Shown: positions 1 to 9,736, counted from the first letter of the stretch. The stretch is 64,000 nt of DNA from an uncultured Lachnospiraceae bacterium (GCA_947631625.1 CANRMA010000009.1:1-64000), one strand, 5' to 3'. The notes: generated from the letters alone by a model not told the origin. A program made the numbers and translations.

Positions 1-2
1 GA

Positions 3-131
3 ATAGAAGGAATAAGAAAGCTAAACATTGACGCTGAAATGCAGCAGAAGGCAGAGGAAGAAGGTATAGACTGGTATGCGTATTGGTCCGACTTGGAGGA
101 AGTTATTGTCAGGGAGGCAGGCGAGTATTAG
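3..131 (+). CDS. 3' end of a truncated CDS of unknown function (...EMQQKAEEEGIDWYAYWSDLEEVIVREAGEY*)
   Basis: Open frame 3 from the window edge to TAG at 129-131; too short to assign. Confidence 0.45.
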   Translation: MEGIRKLNIDAEMQQKAEEEGIDWYAYWSDLEEVIVREAGEY

Positions 132-366
132 CCTTCCTATGCCTCGGTTAGTTTTTCTGCCGATATACCCATATGATTTACATATGTAGAACTAACAGTA
201 TCTACAATCAAACCAATAACAACACAACGCAGGGACGGTTATGAACGTAAAGTTTGTAACCGTCTTTTCTATTGGAAAAGCAGAGGAATTAAAATAAAAC
301 GGTCTGTTAAGATAATAAAAACAGCTTTGCTATATTTAAATATATGCAAATATATATAAAAACATA

Positions 367-395
367 TTGACATATATAATAAAATGTAATATTAT
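367..395 (+). promoter_or_regulatory. Sigma-A-type promoter of the metal efflux operon
   Basis: TTGACA (367-372), 17-bp spacer, TATTAT (390-395), upstream of the ArsR-family gene. Confidence 0.7.
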
Positions 396-424
396 ACATA
401 TGAACAGATGAGCATATGTATAAT
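391..424. promoter_or_regulatory. Near-perfect 34-bp palindromic operator, predicted ArsR/SmtB-family binding site
   Basis: ATTATACATATG-AACAGATGAG-CATATGTATAAT: 12-bp perfect arms with TGAACA-GA-TGAGCA at the centre; overlaps the -10. Confidence 0.7.
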
Positions 425-496
425 TATACTAAATTCAGAAGCTTTAGAGAGTGCTTCGCAATTACCTAAATCAATATTTTACGAAAGGAGAGCAGC

Positions 497-910
497 GTGT
501 CAGAGAAAAGAGAAACAGTTATAAGAGCGGACGCCAACTCTGATAATGAAACTTTGGCTCCGGAGCCTTTTGAGAGCGAATTTCTGGCTGCAAGGGAAGA
601 TGTTGTAAAAAAAGTGCTTTCACAACAGCCTGATGATGAGATCTTATATGATCTTGCGGAACTTTTTAAGGTATTCGGCGATTCGACCAGAATTAAGATA
701 CTGTATTCGTTATTTGAAACAGAGTTATGTGTCTACGATATTGCAAGGCTTTTGAATTTAAGCCAGTCGTCGGTCAGCCATCAGCTCAGGATATTGAAAA
801 ATTCCAAGTTGGTCAAGTTCAGACGTGAAGGGAAATCGGTTTTTTATTCACTGGACGACGAGCATGTACGCTCCATTATCAGTATGGGAATGGAGCATGT
901 TGAAGAATAG
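497..910 (+). CDS. ArsR/SmtB-family metal-responsive transcriptional regulator
   Basis: wHTH ELCVYDIARLLNLSQSSVSHQLRILKNSKLVKFRREGKSVFYSL; ELCVYD resembles the CadC/CzrA alpha-3 ELCVCD-type motif. Confidence 0.93.
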   Translation: MSEKRETVIRADANSDNETLAPEPFESEFLAAREDVVKKVLSQQPDDEILYDLAELFKVFGDSTRIKILYSLFETELCVYDIARLLNLSQSSVSHQLRILKNSKLVKFRREGKSVFYSLDDEHVRSIISMGMEHVEE

Positions 911-988
911 TGGTTTGCTAGTTAATAATTATTTTTAAATTAAGTGCAAGAGTTTTGAAATGGTCCAATAATTAAAGGGAGAGGAAGG

Positions 989-1216
989 GTGTTTATTATG
1001 GAGAAAACATACAAAATTGAAGTGGATTGCGCAAACTGCGCGGAAAAAATGCAGGAAGCGGCTAAAATGACGGAGGGCGTTGCCGATGCGACCGTAAGCT
1101 TTATGACTCTTAAAATGAAGGTCGTTTTTGAAGAAGGGGCCGACGAAAAAGCTGTTATGAAAAAAGTATTAAAGGCTTGCAGAAAGGTAGAGCCGGATTG
1201 TGAGATAGAGATATGA
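989..1216 (+). CDS. Stand-alone heavy-metal-associated (HMA) domain protein
   Basis: VDCANCAEKM (CxxC) motif, ferredoxin-like HMA length; just upstream of the P-type ATPase. ATG at 998 also possible. Confidence 0.85.
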   Translation: MFIMEKTYKIEVDCANCAEKMQEAAKMTEGVADATVSFMTLKMKVVFEEGADEKAVMKKVLKACRKVEPDCEIEI

Positions 1217-3189
1217 GCAAAAAACAGAAAAAAGTGCTTTTCAGAATAATATTATCAGCAGTTTTATTTATTATCATAAGCATTTTCAGGCCGGAGGGGT
1301 ATTTTGAACTGTTGTATCTTATGCCTTATTTTATTATAGGATACGATATCCTTAGAAAAGCTGTGCTTGGCGTGGCGCATGGAGAAGTGTTTGATGAAAA
1401 TTTCCTTATGTCGGTTGCGACTGTAGGCGCAATCGGGCTTAGAGAATTTTCAGAAAGCGTTGCGGTTATGCTCTTCTATCAGATAGGAGAGCTTTTCCAG
1501 AGCTATGCTGTAGGTAAGAGCCGTAAAAGTATAACCGCTCTTATGGATATACGCCCGGACTATGCCAATATTGAAAAAGACGGCAAATTAGTACAGGTGT
1601 CGCCTGAAGAAGTAAAGACAGGAGATACCATCGTGGTGTGCGCCGGGGAAAAGATACCGCTTGACGGTGTGGTAATTGACGGTTTTTCGACTATAAATAC
1701 CAGCGCATTAACAGGTGAGAGCATTCCGCGGGATGTAAATGTAGGGGATGATATCATAAGCGGCTGCGTAAATATGACAGGACTTATTAAAATAAGGACT
1801 ACTAAGGAATTTGGCGAATCTACCGTAAACAAGATACTTGATCTGGTTGAAAATTCCAGTATGAAAAAGTCCCGTTCGGAGAATTTCATATCAAAATTTG
1901 CAAGAGTGTATACGCCTGCCGTATGTTACGGAGCAGTGGCGCTTGCGATTTTGCCGCCGCTTATACGTATGTTTTTTATGAATACAGAGCCAATGTGGAG
2001 TGACTGGATAGCAAGAGCCTTTACTTTTCTGGTCATCAGCTGTCCGTGCGCTCTTGTGATTTCAATTCCGCTCAGCTTTTTTGGCGGGATCGGCGCCGCT
2101 TCCAAGTGCGGTATTTTAGTAAAGGGCTCCAATTATCTGGAGGCGCTGTCGGAAGCCGGTTATATTGTATTTGATAAGACTGGGACATTGACAGAAGGCG
2201 TTTTTCGTGTTAAAAATGTATATGCAAAAGAAAATGCCGTTGTTATGCAGGACATTGCCGCAGCGCAGGGCAGCGTTGGTAAAGAGAATAATACTGCAAT
2301 TCAGGGCAGCGTTGACAGAGAAGGCAATGTTACGACGCAGAGTATCGATATAAGGGAACGGGTATTGGAAATAGCGGCCTTGGCCGAAAGCTATTCCCCG
2401 CATCCCATAAGCAGCAGCCTGCGTGAAGCCTGCGCGGCGGAAATTGACCAAAGCAGAGTATCACAGGTCGAGGAGATCGCCGGACACGGCGTGACGGCCC
2501 TTATTGACGGTAAAAAGGCCGCCGTGGGAAATGCTAAGCTTATGGATAAGTTTGGGATCGCCTATGAAGAATGCAAAGAGACAGGAACAGTTGTATACGT
2601 GGCTCTTGAAGGTGAATATCTCGGCTGTATATTAATTTCAGACGTAATAAAAGCTGATGCAAAAGAAGCAATAAAGTCATTGAAAAAAGCAGGGATCAAA
2701 AAGGCTGTGATGCTGACAGGCGACAATGAAGCCGCCGCCGGAGAAGTTTCTGAGGAACTTGGGCTTGATGAGTTTCATGCAGAACTTCTGCCTGCGGACA
2801 AAGTTGATTGTGTCGAGAAACTTTTAAACGAAAAACCGTCAAAAAGCAAACTTATTTTTGTAGGAGACGGTATTAACGATGCGCCGGTGCTCACCAGGGC
2901 CGATATAGGTATCGCAATGGGGGCGATGGGTTCGGATGCGGCGATAGAAGCCGCGGACGTGGTGTTGATGGATGATGATCCGCAAAAGATTGCGCTTGCT
3001 ATCAAAATATCCCATAAATGTTTAAGGATAGTATATCAGAATATCGTTTTTGCGTTGGCAGTTAAAGCAGTATGTCTTGTTTTGGGCGCTTTTGGCATAG
3101 CCAATATGTGGATAGCCATATTTGCCGACGTGGGCGTTATGGTGCTTGCGGTTATTAATGCCACGCGCGCGCTTTCCGTAAAAAAGTAA
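1213..3189 (+). CDS. cadA: Heavy-metal translocating P1B-type ATPase (Cd/Zn/Pb exporter type)
   Basis: CPC motif (SCPCALVIS), DKTGTLTEG, SPHP, MLTGDN, GDGINDAPVL; overlaps the HMA gene by 4 nt. Confidence 0.92.
   Translation: MSKKQKKVLFRIILSAVLFIIISIFRPEGYFELLYLMPYFIIGYDILRKAVLGVAHGEVFDENFLMSVATVGAIGLREFSESVAVMLFYQIGELFQSYAVGKSRKSITALMDIRPDYANIEKDGKLVQVSPEEVKTGDTIVVCAGEKIPLDGVVIDGFSTINTSALTGESIPRDVNVGDDIISGCVNMTGLIKIRTTKEFGESTVNKILDLVENSSMKKSRSENFISKFARVYTPAVCYGAVALAILPPLIRMFFMNTEPMWSDWIARAFTFLVISCPCALVISIPLSFFGGIGAASKCGILVKGSNYLEALSEAGYIVFDKTGTLTEGVFRVKNVYAKENAVVMQDIAAAQGSVGKENNTAIQGSVDREGNVTTQSIDIRERVLEIAALAESYSPHPISSSLREACAAEIDQSRVSQVEEIAGHGVTALIDGKKAAVGNAKLMDKFGIAYEECKETGTVVYVALEGEYLGCILISDVIKADAKEAIKSLKKAGIKKAVMLTGDNEAAAGEVSEELGLDEFHAELLPADKVDCVEKLLNEKPSKSKLIFVGDGINDAPVLTRADIGIAMGAMGSDAAIEAADVVLMDDDPQKIALAIKISHKCLRIVYQNIVFALAVKAVCLVLGAFGIANMWIAIFADVGVMVLAVINATRALSVKK
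2266..2337 (+). repeat. Two tandem 36-nt in-frame units within the P-type ATPase CDS
   Basis: CAGGGCAGCGTTGGTAAAGAGAATAATACTGCAATT / CAGGGCAGCGTTGACAGAGAAGGCAATGTTACGACG. Confidence 0.7.
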
Positions 3190-3230
3190 AAAATTACAAT
3201 AATGAAAATAATGAATCTATAACAGACTAT

Positions 3231-3272
3231 TTATCCGGCGTCGGTTTACATAAAGTGACTAACGCCGGATAA
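3231..3272. repeat. 11-bp perfect inverted repeat between cadA and the DUF554 gene
   Basis: TTATCCGGCGT (3231-3241) / ACGCCGGATAA (3262-3272). Confidence 0.7.
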
Positions 3273-3291
3273 AAAATGTGGGAGAATACAA

Positions 3292-4020
3292 ATGAAAGGT
3301 CTTGGAACTATAATAAATGTCATAGCGGTTATTTTGGGCGCGCTTCTTGGTATGTTTATAAAGGGGGGCATGAAGGAAAAACTGCAAAATATTCTGGTGC
3401 AGGCCTGCGGCCTTGCAACTCTTTTTATCGGTATAAGCGGTACACTTGAAAATATGCTTGTGGTATCTGAGTCTAGGATAAGCGTACAGGGTACGCTGCT
3501 TTTGATATGTTCTCTTGTGATAGGAAGTTTTATAGGTGAATTAATAGATATAGAATCGGCGCTTGAAGCTGTCGGAGAAAAGTTAAAAGGTATGATAAGC
3601 TCCAAGAATGACAGTCGATTTGTGGACGGCTTTGTTACGGCCTCTTTGGTTATATGCATAGGAGCTATGGCGGTAGTCGGTTCTTTGCAGGACGGTCTTA
3701 CCGGAGATTACAGTATGCTGCTTTCCAAAGCGGTTCTGGACTTTATAATAATAACGGTTTTTGCTTCCACAATGGGCGTGGGTGTATTATTTTCCGCACT
3801 GCCGCTTGGGATATATCAGGGCCTTATTACTTTGCTTGCGGTATTTATTGCGCCGTATATGACGGACTCTATGATCTCAAGCCTTTCTCTGGTGGGTTCC
3901 GCGCTGATATTCGGAGTGGGCGTCAATCTTATTTGGGATAAAAAGCTGCGGGTGGGCAATATGCTGCCGTCGCTTCTGGTTCCGATAGTATATGAGGTTG
4001 TAATGCAGCTGTTTGGATAG
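3292..4020 (+). CDS. DUF554-family multi-pass membrane protein
   Basis: MKGLGTIINVIAVILGALLGMFIKGG... and the TM pattern typical of DUF554/YqgA proteins. Confidence 0.85.
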   Translation: MKGLGTIINVIAVILGALLGMFIKGGMKEKLQNILVQACGLATLFIGISGTLENMLVVSESRISVQGTLLLICSLVIGSFIGELIDIESALEAVGEKLKGMISSKNDSRFVDGFVTASLVICIGAMAVVGSLQDGLTGDYSMLLSKAVLDFIIITVFASTMGVGVLFSALPLGIYQGLITLLAVFIAPYMTDSMISSLSLVGSALIFGVGVNLIWDKKLRVGNMLPSLLVPIVYEVVMQLFG

Positions 4021-4103
4021 AATAAAGCGCGGCAGGTAGGCTGATATAAACATTATTATGTAAAATTGGTATATTGTCGGCTTGATTAAAAGCTCAGTTT
4101 GTG

Positions 4104-4143
4104 GTACATTCTTTAGGTAGGTTGCTTAAGAATGTACTTTTTA
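4104..4143 (+). terminator. Rho-independent terminator downstream of the DUF554 gene
   Basis: GTACATTCTT (4104-4113) / AAGAATGTAC (4128-4137) followed by TTTTTAT. Confidence 0.65.
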
Positions 4144-4178
4144 TATTATCAGACAGTGCGAATGGGAGATTATTACAG

Positions 4179-4814
4179 ATGTTTGAAAGCTCAGGTGCGG
4201 TTAAGAAATCGAGTAAAATTAAAAACAGTATCAATGTTAAGAACAGTATCAACAATAAGATAAGTACCAATATTAAGAACATATGTTTGATTGTTGCCTG
4301 CATATTTCTGCTTACGGGCTGCGGAGAAGATGAGAGCCTGAATGAATATAAGGAGAATATGGAGACTTTTTTTAATAACGTAGCGCAGATCAATGACAAT
4401 ATGAATTCAATAGACATATCCGGAGAGGGCTATGTTGAGGAGATGCTTGGATATTTGGATTCTCTGAATGATGAAGTGTCCTGGATGGCGGAGCTTGAGG
4501 TCCCGGAGGAATTTGAATCGGTGGAGAGTCTTGCCGATGATGCGAGCGAAAATATGTCGCAGGCAGTTTCATATTATCATATGGCGTATGAGGCGGAAGA
4601 GTTTGACGCGGATATGGAAGATGCGGCCCATCAGTATTATGACAGGGCCAATACGATAATACAGTATATAATCACCATTCTGCATGGCGAAATTCCGGAA
4701 GGCGAGGGAGTTACGTTTACTCAGGAGGATAAGATCTTCGGAGAAGGCTATATGAATGAGAAAGATGATACGGAAGAAGAGACAGAAAAAAGGACGGAAG
4801 AAGAAACAAAATAA
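4179..4814 (+). CDS. Putative lipoprotein
   Basis: Lipobox FLLTGCGEDE; Asp/Glu-rich. ORF track starts at 4101, inside the terminator; ATG at 4179 is more plausible. Confidence 0.7.
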   Translation: MFESSGAVKKSSKIKNSINVKNSINNKISTNIKNICLIVACIFLLTGCGEDESLNEYKENMETFFNNVAQINDNMNSIDISGEGYVEEMLGYLDSLNDEVSWMAELEVPEEFESVESLADDASENMSQAVSYYHMAYEAEEFDADMEDAAHQYYDRANTIIQYIITILHGEIPEGEGVTFTQEDKIFGEGYMNEKDDTEEETEKRTEEETK

Positions 4815-4903
4815 AATATACCCCATAGAATGGACACGATAAAAAGAAAAGACAGAAGAAGAGACAGAAAATATTGAAAATGAACCGCGAGAGGATATAA
4901 AAA

Positions 4904-7375
4904 ATGAATAAACGTGAGTTTGCCAATCTTATAAAAGACAGGCCTGTATTTCTCGACGGGGCCACAGGGACTAATCTGCTCAAAAGAGGCATGCCTGCAG
5001 GAGTGTGTCCCGAAAAGTGGATATTGGAGCATAAAGACGTGTTGACAGGGCTGCAGCGGGAGTTTATCGAAGCCGGAAGCAATATAGTCTATGCGCCAAC
5101 TTTTTCGGCTAACAGAATCAAGCTTAAGGAATACGGCCTTGAAAATGATATTAAGAAAATGAACCTTTCTCTTGTACAAATTTCCAAAGAGGCGGCAGGC
5201 GGCAGGGCATATGTGGCCGGGGACATCACTATGACCGGAGAACAGCTTGCGCCAATCGGCAAATTGGATTTTGAAGAACTTATAGACATATATAAAGAAC
5301 AGATAAGCTATCTTACTCAGGCAGGCGCGGATCTGTTGGTGGTAGAGACTATGATGAGCCTGCAGGAGACAAGGGCGGCGCTGATTGCCGCTAAGGAAGT
5401 CTGCGAACTGCCGGTCATGGCCACACTTACGTTTGAAGCGGACGGCAGGACATTATTCGGAACCGATGCCGAAACCGCTGCGGTGGTGTTGGAAAGTCTG
5501 GGCGCAGACGCTATCGGAGCCAACTGTTCGACCGGCCCCGATAAAATGGTTGACATAATACGAAGCATGGCCGTTGTGACGAACATACCGATAATAGCCA
5601 AACCAAACGCCGGACTGCCCGCGCTTGATAAAAACGGCGATACTGTTTATGACATGGACGAGGCGGCGTTTGCCGAAGGAATGAAAGATATAATAAAAGC
5701 CGGCGCTTCCATAGTCGGAGGCTGCTGCGGCACCACGCCTGCATATATTAAGGCTTTAAAAGAAGCGGTGGGCGATATGCCTCTTATTAAAATAGAAAAA
5801 ACTACGCTCAGATATTTAACAAGCGAACGAAAAACCGTTAAGTTTGGGCTTAATGATAATTTTATGATTGTTGGAGAACGCATTAATCCTACCGGTAAAA
5901 AGAAGCTTCAGGAGCAGTTGAGAAACGGCTCTATGGAAATGGTGGCGGCTTTTGCCGAAGAACAGGAGGCCTGCGGCGCAAGCGTCTTAGATATTAATAT
6001 GGGCATGAGCGGTATTGATGAAAAAGCCATGATGCTTAAGACGCTTGAATGTGTAGGAGGGCTTACGAGTCTTCCACTGGCCATTGACTCAAGCCATGTG
6101 GACGTTATTGAAGCCGCTCTTAGGAGATATCCCGGAAGGGCGCTTATCAATTCCGTTTCGTATGAAAAGGCCAAATTTGAGGCTCTTTTGCCGATCGCCA
6201 AAAAGTACGGCGCTATGTTCATACTGCTCCCGTTGTCCGACGAGGGGCTGCCTAAGGATCTTAATGAAAAAATTAATATAATAGAAAAAATAACGAAGCG
6301 CGCCTATGAACTTGGCATGTATAAGGAAGACATAATCGTGGACGGGCTTGTGGCGACGGTAGGCGCCAATAAAACCGCAGCGCTTGAAACGCTTGAAACC
6401 ATAAGGTACTGCAAAGAAAGAGGACTTGCAACGATATGCGGGCTGTCAAATATTTCGTTCGGTCTGCCGGAAAGAAGTTATGTAAACTCAGCTTTCCTTA
6501 CCATGGCCATACATGAGGGGCTTACAATGGCAATCGCCAATCCCTCGCAGGAGCTTCTGGTAAGTCTTGCTTTTGCCTCGGATCTGCTTTTAAATAAAGA
6601 GGGAGCCGATATCCGATACATTGATTTAATGGATATAGTTAAAGAGAAAAAGGCGGCGCTTGGAGAGACACAGGCTAAGCCTGTCGGACTCCATATTTCG
6701 GACAAGGGTAAAAACTATGAAGAAGCGCAAAAGCCCACATCGGCCTCGGATAAGCTTCGTACTGACGTTTTAAAGGGAAATGCGGACCGTATAGTGGAAG
6801 ATACTATGAAGGCGCTTGGAGAGGGAAACGCCCCCAAGCAGCTTCTGGATGAGGTGCTTTTGCCTGCCATAAACGAAGTGGGAGAACTTTTTGACAAAGG
6901 AAAGTATTTTCTGCCGCAGCTTATTGCAAGCGCGGAGGCCATGAAAGCTTCGATTGAATATCTTGAGCCTCTGCTTATGGAAAATAATACGGATAAGGAC
7001 ATGCCTACGGTGGTAATAGCCACTGTTGAAGGCGATATTCACGACATAGGTAAAAACCTCGTCACTCTGATGCTTAAAAATTACGGCTTCAAGGTGATCG
7101 ATCTTGGGAAAGATGTATCCAAAGAACGTATAATAGAGGCTGCCATAGAGAACGACGCGCAGGTGATAGCGTTATCTGCGCTTATGACGACGACTATGCA
7201 GCAGATGAAAAAAGTGATTGATTACGCCAAAGAAAAGAACGTAAGTTCGAAAATAATAATCGGAGGGGCCGTCATCACGCAGGAATATGCTGATGAGATC
7301 GGCGCTGACGGTTATTCCAAAGACGCAGCGGACGCCGTAAAGGTCACTAAGCGCATTTTGGGTATGCAGAAATAA
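4904..7375 (+). CDS. metH: Cobalamin-dependent methionine synthase (homocysteine, pterin and B12 domains; no activation domain)
   Basis: VGGCCGTTPAYIKAL zinc motif, GERINPTGKKK pterin domain, EGDIHDIGKNLV B12 motif; ends after the B12 domain. Confidence 0.92.
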   Translation: MNKREFANLIKDRPVFLDGATGTNLLKRGMPAGVCPEKWILEHKDVLTGLQREFIEAGSNIVYAPTFSANRIKLKEYGLENDIKKMNLSLVQISKEAAGGRAYVAGDITMTGEQLAPIGKLDFEELIDIYKEQISYLTQAGADLLVVETMMSLQETRAALIAAKEVCELPVMATLTFEADGRTLFGTDAETAAVVLESLGADAIGANCSTGPDKMVDIIRSMAVVTNIPIIAKPNAGLPALDKNGDTVYDMDEAAFAEGMKDIIKAGASIVGGCCGTTPAYIKALKEAVGDMPLIKIEKTTLRYLTSERKTVKFGLNDNFMIVGERINPTGKKKLQEQLRNGSMEMVAAFAEEQEACGASVLDINMGMSGIDEKAMMLKTLECVGGLTSLPLAIDSSHVDVIEAALRRYPGRALINSVSYEKAKFEALLPIAKKYGAMFILLPLSDEGLPKDLNEKINIIEKITKRAYELGMYKEDIIVDGLVATVGANKTAALETLETIRYCKERGLATICGLSNISFGLPERSYVNSAFLTMAIHEGLTMAIANPSQELLVSLAFASDLLLNKEGADIRYIDLMDIVKEKKAALGETQAKPVGLHISDKGKNYEEAQKPTSASDKLRTDVLKGNADRIVEDTMKALGEGNAPKQLLDEVLLPAINEVGELFDKGKYFLPQLIASAEAMKASIEYLEPLLMENNTDKDMPTVVIATVEGDIHDIGKNLVTLMLKNYGFKVIDLGKDVSKERIIEAAIENDAQVIALSALMTTTMQQMKKVIDYAKEKNVSSKIIIGGAVITQEYADEIGADGYSKDAADAVKVTKRILGMQK

Positions 7376-7393
7376 ATTGTTTCAGGGAAAGGT

Positions 7394-9019
7394 ATGGTGA
7401 ATGATATGATAGGTGCGGAGGCAATAGTAAAATGTCTGGAAAAGGAAGGTGTGGAATACGTCTTTGGATATCCCGGAGTTGCAATTTGCCCGTTTTATAA
7501 CAGTATACTAAATTCCGATATAAAAACTATTTTAATACGTACGGAACAAAATGCCGCTCATGCGGCTAGCGGACTTGCGAGGGTGAGCGGAAAAGTGGGA
7601 GTGTGCGCCGTAACCTCAGGCCCCGGAGCCACCAATGTCATAACAGGCATTGCAACGGCTTTTGCGGACAGTATTCCGCTTGTATGCATAACCGGACAGG
7701 TGAACAGTGAACTTATCGGCTCCGATGTTTTTCAAGAGGCTGATATCACAGGGGCAGTGGAGTCTTTCGTCAAATACAGTTATCTGGTAAAGGATGTAAA
7801 CCAGATCCCCAGAATTTTTAAGGAGGCGTTTTATATCGCCAATTCCGGAAGAAAAGGCCCTGTTTTGATCGATATACCGATTGATGTGCAGAATGCGGCG
7901 CTAAAGAGGTTTGAATATCCGGAGGAGGTCAATCTGCGTACATATAAGCCTACGATCAAGGGACATGCGGTACAGATAAAGAAAGTCGTAAATGAGCTTT
8001 CAAAAGCCAAAAGACCTATTATCTGCGCGGGGGGCGGCGTACTTTTAAGCGGTGCGGAAAAAGAACTCCGCGCCCTTGCCGAGAAGTATAAAATTCCGGT
8101 AGTCTCTACCATGATGGGAATAGGGGTTATGCCGACTAACCACCCTATGTACTACGGCATGGTCGGCAATAACGGAAAACCTTATGCCAACAGGGCTATG
8201 AATGAGTCCGATCTTCTCATAATGGTCGGAGCAAGAGTCGCCGACCGCGCGGTCAGTCAGCCCGATCTGATTACCGAAAACAAGGTATTGGTACATATAG
8301 ATGTAGATCCGGCGGAAATCGGCAAAAACGTCGGAGCGTCCATTCCGCTTGTCGGAGACGCCAGACATATTTTTGAGGATTTTGCCAAAGAAGAATTTAA
8401 CTGCGAACATGACGAATGGATAAAAACCCTTAATGAATATAGGAATACTATGAAAAGAAAAAGGAATCCCAATCCCGAATATGTTGATCCGGCCGCCTTC
8501 ATAACCGGACTTTCCGAAAAAATGGCTGATAACGCCATATATGTTGCGGATGTTGGACAAAATCAGATCTGGTCCTGCACTTACCACATAGTTAAGAACG
8601 GAAGATTTTTAACGACGGGCGGTATGGGAACTATGGGCTATTCGATACCCGCGGCTATGGGAGCCAAGCTCGCCTGTCCGGACAGACAGGTAGTGGCCGT
8701 ATGCGGCGACGGTTCTTTCCAGATGTCCATGATGGAACTTGCCACCATGCGTCAGTTTAAAGTGCCTGTAAAAATTATAGTGCTTAAAAATAACTATCTC
8801 GGAATGGTAAGAGAATATCAGCATTATAATTACAAAGACAATTATTCTGTGGTGGACTTAAGCGGCAGTCCCGACCTTGAAAAGATCGCTATGGCGTATG
8901 ATATGAAATTTATGAGGCTTTTTAATATGGAGAATGTCGATAAGACCATAGATGAGTTTCTGGCAGATGATGAATCGGTGCTGTTGGAATGTGTGATCGA
9001 TCCTATGGATCTGGTATGA
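7394..9019 (+). CDS. ilvB: Acetolactate synthase large subunit (biosynthetic)
   Basis: TPP enzyme: GYPGVAICPFYNSI, RTEQNAAHAASGLARVSGKVGVC, GDGSFQMSMMELAT...NNYLGMVREYQ. Confidence 0.93.
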   Translation: MVNDMIGAEAIVKCLEKEGVEYVFGYPGVAICPFYNSILNSDIKTILIRTEQNAAHAASGLARVSGKVGVCAVTSGPGATNVITGIATAFADSIPLVCITGQVNSELIGSDVFQEADITGAVESFVKYSYLVKDVNQIPRIFKEAFYIANSGRKGPVLIDIPIDVQNAALKRFEYPEEVNLRTYKPTIKGHAVQIKKVVNELSKAKRPIICAGGGVLLSGAEKELRALAEKYKIPVVSTMMGIGVMPTNHPMYYGMVGNNGKPYANRAMNESDLLIMVGARVADRAVSQPDLITENKVLVHIDVDPAEIGKNVGASIPLVGDARHIFEDFAKEEFNCEHDEWIKTLNEYRNTMKRKRNPNPEYVDPAAFITGLSEKMADNAIYVADVGQNQIWSCTYHIVKNGRFLTTGGMGTMGYSIPAAMGAKLACPDRQVVAVCGDGSFQMSMMELATMRQFKVPVKIIVLKNNYLGMVREYQHYNYKDNYSVVDLSGSPDLEKIAMAYDMKFMRLFNMENVDKTIDEFLADDESVLLECVIDPMDLV

Positions 9020-9049
9020 TTATTTATAGTGTTGAAAGGATGTTGGGAT

Positions 9050-9538
9050 ATGAAAAAGAAAATATATTCGGTCCTGGTGGAGAACAGGTCCGGTGTGCTT
9101 TGTAAGGTTTCGGGACTTTTTTCAAGAAGAAGTTATAATATTGATTCGCTTGCGGTCGGAGAGACCGACGATCCAAAAGTGTCCTGTATGACTATTGTGA
9201 GCAGCGGCGACCAGCGTACCATAGAGCAGATTGAAAAACAGCTTAATAAGAAGCTTGATGTTATAAAAGTTAAGACTTTTGATGAAGCGGACAGCGTAAG
9301 CAGAGAACTTATGCTTATCAAAGTAAAATACAACAGGAGCAACAGGCGCGATATAATGGAAACCTGCGAAATACTTAAGGCGGAAATAGTGGATATGTCC
9401 AAAAATCAGATGATGATACAGATATGCGATGTTCCCGATAAGATCAAACTGCTCATAAATATGCTTGCCTCTGTCAGCGTGATAGAAGTTGCGCGTACCG
9501 GAACCCTTGCGCTGCCTAAGTGTGTGGATACGGAATAG
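9050..9538 (+). CDS. ilvN: Acetolactate synthase small subunit (ACT domain), copy 1
   Basis: KKKIYSVLVENRSGVLCKVSGLFSRRSYNIDSLAVGETDDP; ATG at 9050 after a plausible RBS. Confidence 0.9.
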   Translation: MKKKIYSVLVENRSGVLCKVSGLFSRRSYNIDSLAVGETDDPKVSCMTIVSSGDQRTIEQIEKQLNKKLDVIKVKTFDEADSVSRELMLIKVKYNRSNRRDIMETCEILKAEIVDMSKNQMMIQICDVPDKIKLLINMLASVSVIEVARTGTLALPKCVDTE

Positions 9539-9603
9539 TGTGGTTGGGAATAGTATGAGTAGGAATAGACGGTTGACTTTTTAAATAAGAATTGCTACAA
9601 TTA

Positions 9604-9631
9604 TTGACAGTTGCTTGTATTAAATTATGAT
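9604..9631 (+). promoter_or_regulatory. Candidate promoter for ilvN copy 2-ilvC
   Basis: TTGACA (9604-9609), 16-bp spacer, TATGAT (9626-9631). Confidence 0.55.
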
Positions 9632-9736
9632 ATGATTTATGATGTGTTTATATTGCGGCCCGCAGGTATATACGGGCAGGAAAATACGGACGGGAATATT
9701 TGGCAATATCAGCACTATGAAAGGTAGAGGATATTG

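Noticed and set aside
3231-3272. Terminator after the P-type ATPase
   Set aside because: Perfect 11-bp hairpin, but followed by A-run rather than T-run on the + strand; kept only as an inverted repeat.
8045-8587. 180-aa antisense ORF in ilvB
   Set aside because: Antisense to a conserved TPP-enzyme gene; no family features.
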